Notes under the pieces: generated by a model
Told to the model about the DNA's origin: nothing
Database searches by the model: none
The model's input: the letters and a program-made list of their open reading frames with translations, nothing else
Shown here: positions 1 to 11,900 of the stretch, in pieces
Position numbering within the stretch: position 1 is the stretch's first letter
How the letters are laid out: every line of letters begins with the position of its first letter
Translations under genes and position numbers: made by a program
DNA from: Allodiplogaster sudhausi
Taxonomy: Eukaryota > Nematoda > Chromadorea > Rhabditida > Diplogasteridae
DNA length: 64,000 nucleotides
NCBI GenBank assembly: GCA_945643635.1
Contig: CALZFC010000256.1
Span: 272,501-336,500 of the forward strand
Direction: 5' to 3'

Positions 1-882
1 AGAGAGAGAGAGAGAGAATGAGGTGCGGTGATTGGGGAGCGAACCTCACCCTACCCTCTATATCTCTCTTTTCTCTGTTGTCTACTTCTCTCTCACAATC
101 TCTCTCACTGTTTCTTGGAAGGGAGGCCCTGCCCCAAGGGTGATTCACTCCCTTTCCCGGTATACGGTTGCTCGTTCCTTCGACAAGCTCCACCCCTCTG
201 TACTTGCTGAACTAACACACCTGCTTTGAATGGATTACATATCTCTTTCTTCGCTCTATTCTATCTCTCCCTCTTCCCTACACGCTCCCTCTCTCTGTCC
301 CTCTCACAATTGTCTGCACACTTTCTCCCGCTCTCTGCATTCCTCTCTCAAGTATAGGAAGGTGGACTAAAATAAAAGCGATATGCTATCATTAATATTA
401 AAATACAAGTGTAGATGCGTGAAATAAGGAATTTCGCGTCTCTCTCTCTCTCTGTCTCTCTCTCTCTCTCTTTCTCTTATATTCTATCTTTTTCGCTCTC
501 TCTTTCCCTACCAGTGAAAATCAAAACTTCAAGCGAGCGCGTAACCTACTGCACCACGCAAGCCATCATCGAAGGCTATTTAGGAAAAATAAAAATTATC
601 AGAGTCATATTAACAACCGTACTAATTGATCTGGACACGACAGAATATTCTAATTTATTTGTATTTCTTTTAGAATATTCAATTTTTTTAGTAATAAATA
701 TATACCAGAATTTTTATCTTGAGAGAATATTCTAATTTATTTATAATCATGGTAGAATATTTTTTTTTGACTTGCAAGGACTGGATGTATCTCTTTCGTA
801 TATATTCTCCCTATTCTGACTCACCTTCTCTCTTCCATACTCTCTCTCTCTCTCTCTGTCTCTCTCTCTGTCTCTCTCTCCG

Positions 883-929
<47 letters not shown>

Positions 930-1189
930 GATCACTCGCTTTCTCCTGATCCCCCGCTTTCCTGCTCCTTCTCCTCCACACTCAAGCTAATAATCAAAAG
1001 ATCTCATCGAAAAGAATGCCAAAGATCAGTGTTAGAATTAAGCGATATCAAGGAGATTTTCGTCGGCGTGTCTACATCTAGTTCGCCCTCCGGCTCTCTC
1101 ACTCTCTTTCTCTCCCTCTCTCGCTCTCTCTCTCTCTCTCTCTCGCTCTCTCTTGCTTGCTCTCTCCCGCGCGCTCTCTCTGTCTCTCC

Positions 1190-1225
<36 letters not shown>

Positions 1226-1391
1226 CTCATTATCAGGACCCAGGAAGTAATCTGAAACATATTCTGTACCTCACATAAACAACCGATGTAAGGAGACAGA
1301 CAGAGAGAGAGAGAGAGAGAGAGAGTGAGAGAGAGAGTGAGAGAGAGAGAAAGAGAGAGTGAGGGAGCGAAGGGTTGAAGGGTTAGATTGT

Positions 1392-1431
<40 letters not shown>

Positions 1432-1970
1432 AGAAAGCGAGAAAAGAGATGAAACAGAGAGAGCAGAACCGGCGGAATGGAAAAGAGTAAAAAAAGAAAA
1501 CAAAATAAGCGAATCTTCCAACCGACTTTTTTATCTCCAGGCCAAGTTTTCTTCCCGCAGCCTGCAACCATGAAAGTATAACTGCTATCATCCACTAAGT
1601 TATTTCAAGGAGATTTTTGTCGGCTCGTCTACCTCTCTCTCTTCCTCCCGCTCGCTCTCTCTCTCCCTCTCTCGCTCGCTTTCTCACTGCCGCTCTTTCT
1701 CTCTCTCTCAATGCTCTCCTTCTCCTACCTCATAATGCTCTCTCTCCCGCGCTCTCTCTTCTCTCTCTCTCTCTCTCTCTCTTCTTTCTCTCTCTCTATC
1801 TCTCTGATCACTCGCTTTCTCCTGATTCTTGGCTTTCCTGCTTCTCTTCCTTCTCTAGCCTATCCATACTCAAACCAATAAGCAAGAGGTCTTAGACAAA
1901 AGAACGCCAAAGAGCAGTGTTAGAAACTTTAAGAGATTCCAAGGAGATTTTCGTCGGGGCGTCTCCCTCA

Positions 1971-2012
<42 letters not shown>

Positions 2013-2035
2013 ATCTATCGCTCTCTAATACTTGG
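1..2035. repeat. CT/GA microsatellite region with a duplicated module
   Basis: Long CT tracts lie near 434-470, 840-930, 1096-1224, 1640-1810 and 1972-2030, with a GA tract at 1299-1430. Between them a non-repetitive block recurs: AAGGAGATTTTCGTCGG-like text at about 1050-1070, 1607-1624 and 1940-1957. A longer match joins 925-1225 to 1800-2035, covering the GATCACTCGCTTTCTCCTGA block and the GCCAAAGA.CAGTGTTAGAA block. No gene is supported; open frames here are Leu-Ser or Arg-Glu translations of the tracts. Confidence 0.8.
605..770. repeat. Isolated degenerate copies of the 81-bp minisatellite unit
   Basis: About two diverged units with the GAATATTCTAATTTATTT and TAATCATGGTAGAATATT words of the large array near 9-12 kb. 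The relic lies more than 8 kb from the array, so the unit was once more widely spread in this locus. Confidence 0.75.
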
Positions 2036-2452
2036 TTAATATTTCAAATTACAACTATGCGTTCGGCAATCTCAATATATTGATTAATTGCCTAACAAAC
2101 ATTCGTCCGTTGCAGAAATATCATGAAGCTTATACTCTTACGATTTTCAGTTATTCTCAATCTTGGTGTCCAGCTTTCGCTCGCGCTCGCGCTCTCATAG
2201 ACCACTGACCCTGGTCGACAAGCATCCGATCGTCAGATCACACACACTCTCTCTCACTCTCTCCTCTCCCAATCATGGGCAACGTCATCTCCGTCAGTGA
2301 TAAAGGGGCCATCGGAAGGAAACTAATTAGGATCATTGTAAGAAAGATGCAGAGACAGTTGTATATTAGAAGGGAGGGGGGAGGCAGCCAATTGATTTAG
2401 TGATGTGATGAAAGAGATACCGTACCTGCATACCAGATGCTGCTTCTTTCAG

Positions 2453-2545
2453 CTGCTTCGTCATCGCTTCGGCGCCGCCCCACCTCCATCTCCGCCCCGC
2501 TCACCTCGCCGTCGTCAGCTGGCTCCTCCTGAGCCGCCTTCTGCT
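2453..2545 (+). CDS. Proline-rich exon, module 1 (unknown protein)
   Basis: A 31-codon exon-like segment. Its acceptor is TTCTTTCAG, preceded by a GTACCT word, and its donor is GTCAGT. The same acceptor context and donor bracket the exons at 7675 and 15298, which is the main reason to call this an exon on the plus strand. The peptide begins LLRHRFGAAPPP and is Pro/Arg/Ser-rich, so it is probably disordered. The protein is not recognised. The strand is inferred from the splice-site match, and the minus-strand frame is also open. Confidence 0.5.
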
Positions 2546-2689
2546 GTCAGTTCAACATTGGCTGAAGAAAACCACCTTTAGCTTGCATTTCATATCCACC
2601 CTCATTCCTAGGAAAGATAATGAGAGTGAGGGAGGGGAACAGAGTGTGTGTGTGAGAGAGAGAGATAATGAGAAAGAGAAAGATTCATT

Positions 2690-2930
2690 AGTACAGTAGG
2701 CTTGACGTGAAGAAGAGACTGGATACGGTAGTTGCTTGTCGGGATACGGTAGTATCTAGGAGAAGGATGGGGCCTATAAGAAGGGAACCACAAAGCACGC
2801 GTTCAAACTAGGAGCAATGCTATTTATTAGAGCTTTAATAGTAATTATAAGAAAACGACCATAATTTATTTTATTTATTAAAAAATTAGTTTAAAAAAGT
2901 AAATAGTTAGAAAATGGACTAATCTAATGT
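2690..2930. repeat. GATACGGTAG block plus AT-rich tail, module 1
   Basis: Two GATACGGTAG words (near 2725 and 2749) are followed by a GGGGCCTA.AAGAA block and an AT-rich stretch. The same order of elements recurs at 5270-5790, 8485-8720 and 16500-16860. It may hold a short exon, but no frame is conserved well enough across the four copies to assign one. Confidence 0.55.
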
Positions 2931-3119
2931 TGACTGCATGATAGAAGTCGCAATTGTTTGGCTCTTGTGGCGATTCCACTGCGCATTCGTCTGCTTGTGT
3001 CCCCGAATTCTCTGCAAAAAATGGGGATGCTTCTTGTGATGTGATGTAAGAGAGAAAGAATGAGAGAAATAGCAGGAGACAGAGATGGAGAAAAGAGAGA
3101 CAGGGATGGGTCCCAGTGA

Positions 3120-3158
3120 GCATGAGAAAACGAGAGAGAAAGAGAGTGAGAGAGAGAG

Positions 3159-3222
<64 letters not shown>

Positions 3223-3240
3223 AGAGAAGGGAAGCAGGAG
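3120..3240. repeat. GA-rich microsatellite
   Basis: Interrupted (GA)n with AGGAGAG interruptions. Overlapping open frames on both strands are repeat translations. Confidence 0.9.
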
Positions 3241-3659
3241 GAGAGAGAAAATAGGAAAAATTCTTTTGGTTCATATCATAATTGAATTAAGAATGTAAGG
3301 AAAGAAGAATAAGAATAGAGGTTGACGGAATTAATGGTAACAGAACATGGAGAGATATGGACGTAGAGCTGGAGAGAAGAGAGAAAAGGGGATAGAGAAT
3401 GGAGAATGAAATGAGAAGAGCCATTCATACTACGTTACCCTTCGACTAGTAACCAACCGAAATCCTCCTTTTTAACTATTAATTGAAAAAAGAGGAGACT
3501 AGAAAAAATGAATGAATCCGAGAAGTGAATAAGTGTGATAATCATTCTATTATGTTCAGGACCAGACGCTCTGGGATATAATGGAAGAGCACCGAAGGAG
3601 GTACCAGCAGACGCTCTGGGACTTGCTCCCGGTTGGTTATGGGAATAGACAGTGGGGAG

Positions 3660-4315
3660 AGACAAAGTGGAGAAGAGTTAGGAAACAGAGAGCGAGAGAG
3701 TGAGAAAGAGAGAGAGAGTGAGAAAGAGAGAAAGAGAAAGAGATATAGAGTGACGGAGATTGGGAGAGAGATAGGGAGAGAGAGATAGATAGAGAGAGCG
3801 AGAGATAGATAGAGATAGAGCGAGAGAGATAGGGAGAGCGAGAGAGAGAGAGAGCGAGAGATAGGGAGAGAGATAGATAGATAGAGATAGAGCGAAAGAG
3901 ATAGGGAGAGAGAGAGCGAGAGCGATTGGGAGATAGATAGGGGGAGAGAGAGATAGATAGAGATAGGGAGAGAGAGAGAGATAGATAGGGATAGGGAGAG
4001 AGATAGATAGAGATAGGGAGAGAGAGATAGATAGAAATAGGGAGAGAGAGAGAACTATAGAGATAGGGAGAGAGAGATAGAGATAGGGAGAGCGAGAGAT
4101 AGAGCGAGAGAAAGAGAGAGGAGAGAGAGAGATAGAGATAGGGAGAGATAGAGACAGGGAGAGATAGAGATAGGGAGAGAGAGATAGAGATAGAGCGAGA
4201 GAAAGAGAGAGGAGAGAGAGATAGAGATAGGGAGAGATAGATAGATAGAGCGAGAGAGAGATAGGTAGTGATAGGGAGAGAGAGATAGAGATAGAGCAAG
4301 AGAGAGCGCGAAACT
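3660..4315. repeat. GAGA/GATA degenerate microsatellite (about 650 bp)
   Basis: Tandem mixture of GAGAGATAGAGATAGGGA-type units of about 18-30 bp with GATA runs. A 259-residue minus-strand open frame across it is only Leu-Ser-Ile-Tyr repeats and is not credible as a gene. Confidence 0.9.
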
Positions 4316-4441
4316 ATGACGCTACAAAACAATGAAAGATGTATAAAAAGAGAAAAAAAAATCATATAAAGAGCCAAATTCGAGAGTTGTGCTGACCTGA
4401 GAAGAAGCTCGCACACTGAATTTGTATGTGGTCCTCTTTAG

Positions 4442-4573
4442 CTCGAGGAGCCCGGCGCGAATCGGCCCCCGATCCTGGAGGTCGAAATCGCTCGTCTCCA
4501 ACTCCGTCTGAGTCGTCGAGCCGAGGAGATCGCCGCCGCGATCCGTCCGCCCCCTCAGCAACTTCTTTGAGGT
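4442..4573 (+). CDS. Exon-like segment, E/R/A-rich helical peptide (unknown)
   Basis: Follows a CCTCTTTAG acceptor. The plus-strand frame reads LEEPGANRPPILEVEIARL then Arg/Ala/Glu-rich residues for about 42 codons. It ends in an in-frame TGA at 4568-4570, just before a GAG|GTCCGC donor-like site. If the frame is right this could be a terminal exon; if the donor is used the frame must differ. The opposite strand is also open. The segment is GC-rich against AT-rich surroundings. The protein is not recognised. Confidence 0.4.
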
Positions 4574-4818
4574 CCGCAAACATTTCAGCTCATTTCAAAT
4601 GAAATACTCTTTAGCTTACCCAATTTAACATCACTTGTCCACGATTCCGACTAGCAGTCAACTATTTCATTCTATCCAACACTCACGAAAAGTTTTGCTA
4701 TCTTTTTTCAATTTAAAGTTTGTTAACTTACAAACAAAATCAGTATTCACTCTTCAAACAGGGTTGAAAAGAATGGGAGGAACAGAAAATGAAGATAAAT
4801 AGATCCTTCTCGTTTCAG

Positions 4819-4893
4819 GCGCGAGAGACACCGATCCTCGAGGGATCGGACAACGGCGAGGAAGATGATGGAGTCAAGGACGACGAGGATCTG
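4819..4893 (+). CDS. Acidic exon (unknown protein)
   Basis: A 25-codon phase-0 exon between the acceptor CGTTTCAG and the donor GTTAGT. The GTTAG donor type is also used repeatedly by the BTAF1 gene downstream. The peptide is strongly acidic (SDNGEEDDGVKDDEDL). It sits immediately upstream of a GA tract and the GATACGGTAG block, in the place the P/Q-rich exons occupy in the other modules. Function unknown. Confidence 0.5.
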
Positions 4894-4934
4894 GTTAGTA
4901 CAACGAGATCGATTGAAGAGGAGAGTAATCGATT

Positions 4935-5059
4935 AGTGAAAGAGAGAGAGAGATGAGAGATGAGAATAGAGAGAGATAGATAGAGCCAGAAAAAAAGATA
5001 GCGAGAGAGAACGAGAAAGAGAGAGAGTTAGAGAGAGAAGAGGAGAGAGAGCGCGAGAA

Positions 5060-5136
<77 letters not shown>

Positions 5137-5145
5137 CTGTGTGAG
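4935..5145. repeat. GA microsatellite
   Basis: Nearly pure (GA)n at 5055-5140 preceded by interrupted purine sequence. Minus-strand open frames across it are Leu-Ser repeats. Confidence 0.9.
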
Positions 5146-5174
5146 AAGAGAGCGCGCGCAAGAGGCAAACAGGA

Positions 5175-5400
5175 TTAATTTACCAGACAATGCCATGCCG
5201 AGGCACTGTTCACTGCTTCCTCGTCCCCTTCTAGGTGCTGCACGCCTTTGCTTTCTTCAACACAGTTGTCTCTTTCAGGGCCGTGTTGTAGTTGTCCCGT
5301 TAGGAGTTCGGTAGGCAGGATACGGTAGTGGGGGGTACACAGCGCTGGTATGCTGGAAATGAACACAAAGCACATGCTCAAGTCACAATATTTAGTGCCA
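5175..5400. repeat. Duplicated block A (paralogue at 16430-16620)
   Basis: Shares CACTGCTTCCTCG, GTTGTCCCG..AGGAGT, CGGTAGGCAGGATACGGTAG and ACACAAAGCAC with 16439-16620. A minus-strand frame is open in both copies and keeps similar residues (YRILPT near its start, EEAV near its end). A short plus-strand frame after a CAG acceptor also keeps VVVP and ends at a shared stop. The coding strand therefore cannot be decided by eye. Confidence 0.6.
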
Positions 5401-5900
5401 CTTACAGAATAGATGTTTTTGAGTTGCTATAGCAAGACTATAATATAACTGAAAACATTGTTTTTAGACTAAAAACACCACTGGAAGCGTATTGTTCACG
5501 ATATTCAATAATATATTTTACACGCCTAATTATATATGTATATATTTTAATGCTATTAAATATATTAGATGATTAGAAAGTAGATATTTAATATTAACGA
5601 AATTATACTTCAAGAAATTAAATAGTATGTATTAAATAAATTGGGTTTAATGGTATTAGACAGTTATTATTAAAGAGATTAGGTAGAAACAAATTTGATA
5701 TTTTATATTATAGATTTTAGATGTTAAGAAATAAGATATTTAGTATTAAAATATTTGATATGACAAATCAGATTTAAAAAAAGAAAAAAAATTTACGTAT
5801 CTAATGGTAAAGCTGATTGGTGAATGGCGGTAGTCGGCCACGCGGCGAAGTCCCTGGGGCGCAATTCAAAAAAAAGTAGTAAATAAAGTAAAAGAGAAAG
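5400..5900. other. AT-rich spacer ending in a conserved 100-bp block
   Basis: 5400-5790 is AT-rich with loose repeats of ATTAGATATTTAATATTA-like words and no coding signal. 5795-5900 matches 16847-16950 (ACGTATCTAATG, GGCGGTAGTCGGC, TCCCTGGGG), showing that the duplication extends across the spacer. Confidence 0.6.
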
Positions 5901-6116
5901 ATGTAGAGATAGAGAGGAGAGATATAAAATGAGAGTGAGTGAGATAGACAGAGAGAGAGAGAGTGAGAGATGGAGAGAGAGAGAATGAGAGGGAGAGATA
6001 GAGAGAGAAAGAAAGAGATTTACGCCGTTACAAAACAGCGACAGTAAGAAAAGAAATAATAATAATAGCGACAATCTCAAAAATAATGATAATGCTCAAA
6101 TGGAATTAGAGGAAGT

Positions 6117-6300
6117 CTAACTGATCCATTTTAGCCGCCTGCTCCTCAGCGCATGATCCTTGCGCCTCTCCACCGGCGCCCTCCACGTTCTCCAGAGCAG
6201 CGACCTCGGCGACTTCATGTCGCTCCCCCGACTGCCAGGCTGCGAGCCGCTCTTCTTGGCTTCTCCGTGGAGCACACTCCAGAGGTTCGATTGCTCTCTC
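6117..6300. other. GC-rich exon-like island, strand unresolved
   Basis: An open GC-rich segment of about 170 bp. The minus-strand frame reads as an Ala/Glu-rich peptide ending KMDQLDFL at a TAA. A plus-strand frame reads PPAPQRMILAPLHRRPPRS and onward, in keeping with neighbouring plus-strand Pro-rich exons. Splice sites do not settle the question. No family is recognised. Confidence 0.35.
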
Positions 6301-6359
6301 TCTCTCTCTCTCTCTAGTTCACGAAAAAAAGCTTTAGCCTTTTTAATATGAAAATATTA

Positions 6360-6530
6360 GATGAATATAAATAAGATATTTAGTATTAGCAATATTAGAC
6401 GTCAATAAATTAAATATAAGATATTGAATATGTTTGATATCAAGGAATTAGACGTTTATTATTATAGTGATTGGATAGAAAAAATAGATAATTTATATTA
6501 AAGATCTTATTGTTAGATGTAAAGAAATAA
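6360..6530. other. AT-rich spacer, no coding signal
   Basis: Rich in AATATTAGAC/ATAAGATATT words like the spacers at 5500-5790 and 16670-16860. Nothing else is visible. Confidence 0.5.
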
Positions 6531-6895
6531 GATAGAGCAGAGAGAGCGGCAACGAGAGAGAAATAGAATCACATATAGATGCAAGGAGAGAAATTGAGAC
6601 AGAGGGAGAGGCAAGGAGAGAAATAGGGACAGAGGGAGATGCAAGGATAGAAATAGAATCAGAGGAAGATTCAATTAGAGAAATTGAGACAGAGGGGAAG
6701 AGAGAGAGTGGCAAGGAGAAGCAGAGAGAGAGAGAGAGAGGGAGAGAGAACGGTAGGGAGAGAAATGGAGACAGAGATAAGCAAAGAGAGCGTAAGGAGA
6801 GAAATGGAGACAGAGAGATAAGAAAAAAGAGAAATTGAGAAATTGGAAGAGGCAAGGAGAGCAATAGAGACAGAAAAAGAGAGAGAGACAGAAAA

Positions 6896-6949
<54 letters not shown>

Positions 6950-6960
6950 GGAGAGATTGT
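6530..6960. repeat. Purine minisatellite, GGCAAGGAGAGAAATAGAGA family
   Basis: Degenerate tandem units of about 32-36 bp built on GGCAAGGAGAGAAATAGAGA plus CAGAGGGAGA, ending in pure (GA)n. The same unit builds the tracts at 8100-8310, 15560-16340 and 17935-18150, so it is a locus-specific dispersed minisatellite. Minus-strand Leu-Ser frames are artefacts. Confidence 0.85.
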
Positions 6961-7332
6961 TGCGTGTTCACAAAAGAGCTGTTGGCACTGTTGTGTTTTA
7001 GTAGTTAGTATATTCGAAATTTTAATTTTTAGATAATAGTCTAATCTATTTGTATTCATGGTAGAATATTCTAATTTTTATAGTGGTTAGAGTATTCACA
7101 ATTTTTATTTTGAGAGAATATTCGAATTTATTTCTAATCATTGTAGAATATTCATTTTTAATTTTTAGTAGTTAGTATATTCGAAATTAAAGTTTAGAGA
7201 GGATATTCTAATTTTTCCTAATGATGAGAAGATCGCATACGATATGTGATTTAAGATGCATACAATAATAGCTCTCAATTTATTTAATATTTTAGAAAGG
7301 AGCTTTACAAGAACTCGCCTCTCTCTAACTTC

Positions 7333-7376
<44 letters not shown>

Positions 7377-7471
7377 GTCAGGAATCAAGAACTAGCCTGG
7401 AACAGAGAAATGGAGACAGAGAGATAAGCAAAGAGAGAAATTGAGTAATAGGAAGAGGCAAGGAGAGCAAT

Positions 7472-7513
<42 letters not shown>

Positions 7514-7674
7514 GGAGAGATTGTTGCGTGGTCACAAAAGAGCTGTTGGCACTGTTAGCGAAAAAGAGACAGGGTATCTAACAAGAAGTACTCGGCCATG
7601 AATCGGGAAAGGAGATGGGCAGCAAATGGCATTTGTAGTGAGAGAAGCACCGTACCTTAAGCCTCTTCTTTCAG

Positions 7675-7800
7675 GTTCAGCTGGCCGACATCTTCTGGAG
7701 CCCATGGGCTCGTCAGGCTCAGCAGCAACAGCAACAGCAACATCCTCTGCTCCTCCAGCAACAACCAGTGACCGCTGCCCCTCTGCCACCACCGGTCAAT
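7675..7800 (+). CDS. Gln/Pro-rich exon, module 2 (unknown protein)
   Basis: A 42-codon phase-0 exon between the acceptor TCTTCTTTCAG and the donor GTCAGT. The peptide starts VQLADIFWSPWARQ, followed by a polyGln run and a Pro-rich tail. The duplicated copy at 15298-15423 has exactly the same length, phase and donor and begins IPLAEIFRSPRTRQ. Length, frame and this LA-IF-SP-RQ core are kept while the low-complexity tail diverges, which supports a real plus-strand exon. The short motif could be a binding motif in a disordered protein (inference). The protein is not recognised. Confidence 0.6.
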
Positions 7801-7961
7801 GTCAGTCCCGTGCTCTATCGCTTCGCTAGAAAGGAGAAGTCATATCTTCACAATTAGTCTGCATTCTTCTACTATAGAGCACAGTCAATGGCTACTAGGG
7901 GATGTGTAGAGCAGGGCGTGTTAGAGTTGGAGAAGAGACAGTGTTTGTATTTTTGGATGGC

Positions 7962-7964
<3 letters not shown>

Positions 7965-8010
<46 letters not shown>

Positions 8011-8028
8011 AGGAAGAGAATTTAAGAA

Positions 8029-8085
<57 letters not shown>

Positions 8086-8330
8086 AAGGTGGGAAATAGA
8101 GGGAGAGAAAGAGGCAAGGAAAGAAATAGAGACAGAGAAAGAAAGAGGCAAGGAGAGAAATAGAGAAAAATGGACAGGCAAGGAGAGAAAAAAGGCAGAG
8201 CTAGAGGCAGGGATTGAAATAGAGACAGAGATAGAGACAGAGATAGAGAAGAGAGAGAGAGAGAGAGAGAAAGAGAGGCATGGAGAGAAATAGTGACAGA
8301 GTGAGGAAGAGAGAGGCAAGCAGGATAAAT
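7965..8330. repeat. GA microsatellite and purine minisatellite
   Basis: Pure (GA)n at 7967-8085 followed by units of the GGCAAGGAGAGAAATAGAGA minisatellite. It is the paralogue of 15540-16345. Confidence 0.85.
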
Positions 8331-8459
8331 TGTTCTGAAAGATGGGACTTGAATTGGCAAGACAGCTTCGCGGATTGAGATGAGAAAATGGCCAAAAAAT
8401 AGCATAAGGATATAGGAATATATCAAATTGCAAGCTAAATAGCCACCTTCTTGAACAGA

Positions 8460-8860
8460 TTTGTATAGCAGCCCGCTTTGTCGCGATTACAGTAACCTTG
8501 ATGAAGTGGGGCGACTTGCTACGGTAGCCCCGCTGAGCTGGATACAGTAGTGCCGAAGAGCGTGACGGGGCCTAGAAGAAAGAAAGCGAAAAGAACTCGT
8601 TCGGGCAAATTAGGGCGATATTAATGATTAAAAAAATACATTTATTTAAAATAAAATATGAATTGTTGGTAGTAAATAAAATAAAGTATTCATTAACAAA
8701 TAGAATATAAAATGGACATATCTAATAGCAGCGGTATGGAGAAAGTTTACTGGAGAGGTCCTTCTGACCGTTCATCTCAAGGAGACTGCGAATTCTCTGG
8801 AAAGAAAAGACATTAATGCCTACTGGATTGTGAGGTGTTCTTGCATAGTGATAGAGATAT
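8460..8860. other. GATACGGTAG-type block and AT-rich spacer, module 2
   Basis: CTACGGTAG near 8519 and GATACAGTAG near 8542 are followed by GGGGCCTAGAAGAAAG, as in module 1, then AT-rich DNA. A GCGAATTCTCTGGAAA block near 8787 resembles 3005-3020. No exon can be assigned. Confidence 0.45.
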
Positions 8861-8889
8861 GACAGGGAGAGAGAGGCAAGGAGAGCAAT

Positions 8890-8926
<37 letters not shown>

Positions 8927-8968
8927 AGGGGAGAGATTGTTGCGTGTTCACAAAAGAGCTGTTGTGTT

Positions 8969-11900
8969 TTAGTAGTTAGTATATCGAAATTTTTATTTTT
9001 TAGAGAATATTCTCATTTCTTTATAATCATGGTAGAATATTCTAATTTTTTAGTAGTTAGTATATCGAAATTTTTATTTTTAGAGAATATTCTCATTTCT
9101 TTATAATCATGGTAGAATATTCTAATTTTTTAGTGGTTAGTATATTCGAAATTTTTATTTTTAGAGAATATTCTCATTTCTTTATAATCATGTTAGAATA
9201 TTCTAATTTTTTAGTAGTTAGTATATTCGAAATTTTTATTTTTAGAGAATATTCTCATTTCTTTATAATCATGTTAGAATATTCTAATTTTTTAGTAGTT
9301 AGTATATTCGAAATTTTTATTTTTAGAGAATATTCTCATTTCTTTATAATCATGGTAGAATATTCTAATTTTTTAGTAGTTAGTATATCGAAATTTTTAT
9401 TTTTTAGAGAATATTCTCATTTCTTTATAATCATGTTAGAATATTCTAATTTTTTAGTAGTTAGTATATTCGAAATTTTTATTTTTAGAGAATATTCTCA
9501 TTTCTTTATAATCATGTTAGAATATTCTAATTTTTTAGTAGTTAGTATATTCGAAATTTTTATTTTTAGAGAATATTCTCATTTCTTTATAATCATGGTA
9601 GAATATTCTAATTTTTTAGTAGTTAGTATATCGAAATTTTTATTTTTTAGAGAATATTCTCATTTCTTTATAATCATGGTAGAATATTCTAATTTTTTAG
9701 TAGTTAGTATATCGAAATTTTTATTTTTTAGAGAATATTCTCATTTCTTTATAATCATGGTAGAATATTCTAATTTTTTAGTAGTTAGTATATCGAAATT
9801 TTTATTTTTTAGAGAATATTCTCATTTCTTTATAATCATGGTAGAATATTCTAATTTTTTAGTAGTTAGTATATCGAAATTTTTATTTTTTAGAGAATAT
9901 TCTCATTTCTTTATAATCATGGTAGAATATTCTAATTTTTTAGTAGTTAGTATATCGAAATTTTTATTTTTTAGAGAATATTCTCATTTCTTTATAATCA
10001 TGGTAGAATATTCTAATTTTTTAGTAGTTAGTATATTCGAAATTTTTATTTTTAGAGAATATTCTCATTTCTTTATAATCATGGTAGAATATTCTAATTT
10101 TTTAGTAGTTAGTATATTCGAAATTTTTATTTTTAGAGAATATTCTCATTTCTTTATAATCATGGTAGAATATTCTAATTTTTTAGTAGTTAGTATATTC
10201 GAAATTTTTATTTTTAGAGAATATTCTCATTTCTTTATAATCATGGTAGAATATTCTAATTTTTTAGTAATTAGTATATTCGAAATTTTTATTTTTAGAG
10301 AATATTCTCATTTCTTTATAATCATGTTAGAATATTCTAATTTTTTAGTAGTTAGTATATTCGAAATTTTTATTTTTAGAGAATATTCTCATTTCTTTAT
10401 AATCATGGTAGAATATTCTAATTTTTTAGTAGTTAGTATATCGAAATTTTTATTTTTTAGAGAATATTCTCATTTCTTTATAATCATGGTAGAATATTCT
10501 AATTTTTTAGTAGTTAGTATATCGAAATTTTTATTTTTTAGAGAATATTCTCATTTCTTTATAATCATGGTAGAATATTCTAATTTTTTAGTAGTTAGTA
10601 TATCGAAATTTTTATTTTTTAGAGAATATTCTCATTTCTTTATAATCATGGTAGAATATTCTAATTTTTTAGTAGTTAGTATATTCGAAATTTTTATTTT
10701 TAGAGAATATTCTCATTTCTTTATAATCATGGTAGAATATTCTAATTTTTTAGTAGTTAGTATATTCGAAATTTTTATTTTTAGAGAATATTCTCATTTC
10801 TTTATAATCATGGTAGAATATTCTATTTTTTAGTAGTTAGTATATTCGAAATTTTTATTTTTAGAGAATATTCTCATTTCTTTATAATCATGTTAGAATA
10901 TTCTAATTTTTTAGTAGTTAGTATATTCGAAATTTTTATTTTTAGAGAATATTCTCATTTCTTTATAATCATGTTAGAATATTCTAATTTTTTTAGTAGT
11001 TAGTATATTCGAAATTTTTATTTTTAGAGAATATTCTCATTTCTTTATAATCATGTTAGAATATTCTAATTTTTTAGTGGTTAGTATATTCGAAATTTTT
11101 ATTTTTAGAGAATATTCTCATTTCTTTATAATCATGTTAGAATATTCTAATTTTTTAGTAGTTAGTATATTCGAAATTTTTATTTTTAGAGAATATTCTC
11201 ATTTCTTTATAATCATGGTAGAATATTCTAATTTTTTAGTAGTTAGTATATTCGAAATTTTTATTTTTAGAGAATATTCTCATTTCTTTATAATCATGTT
11301 AGAATATTCTAATTTTTTAGTAGTTAGTATATTCGAAATTTTTATTTTTAGAGAATATTCTCATTTCTTTATAATCATGGTAGAATATTCTAATTTTTTA
11401 GTGGTTAGTATATTCGAAATTTTTATTTTTAGAGAATATTCTAATTTATTTATAATCATGTTAGAATATTCTAATTTTTTAGTGGTTAGTATATTCGAAA
11501 TTTTTATTTTTAGAGAATATTCTCATTTCTTTATAATCATGGTAGAATATTCTAATTTTTTAGTAGTTAGTATATCGAAATTTTTATTTTTTAGAGAATA
11601 TTCTCATTTCTTTATAATCATGGTAGAATATTCTAATTTTTTAGTAGTTAGTATATCGAAATTTTTATTTTTTAGAGAATATTCTCATTTCTTTATAATC
11701 ATGGTAGAATATTCTAATTTTTTAGTAGTTAGTATATCGAAATTTTTATTTTTTAGAGAATATTCTCATTTCTTTATAATCATGGTAGAATATTCTAATT
11801 TTTTAGTAGTTAGTATATTCGAAATTTTTATTTTTAGAGAATATTCTCATTTCTTTATAATCATGGTAGAATATTCTAATTTTTTAGTGGTTAGTATATT

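Larger units (their letters stand above)
6870..8440. repeat. Segmental duplication, short (empty) copy
   Basis: Matches 8870-16410 in order: the GAGATTGTTGCGTG.TCACAA block, one or two 81-bp-type units, ATGATGAGAAGATCGCATAC, ATTTAAGATGCATACAATAA, a CT tract, the GA tract, the P/Q-rich exon, the purine minisatellite and GATAAATTGTTCTGAA. It lacks the array expansion and the palindromic element present in the long copy. The uninterrupted TTAA near 7250 is the empty site for that element. Confidence 0.8.

Noticed and set aside
3637..4416. 259-residue minus-strand open frame
   Set aside because: Pure Leu-Ser-Ile-Tyr translation of a GA/GATA tract. The same applies to other Leu-Ser, Arg-Glu and Ser-His frames over CT/GA tracts throughout the window.
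9109..10833. 574-residue open frame (and 406 residues at 11053-12273)
   Set aside because: It is the translation of an 81-bp minisatellite whose period is a multiple of three. There are no splice or start features, and the AT-rich composition is identical in coding and non-coding units.
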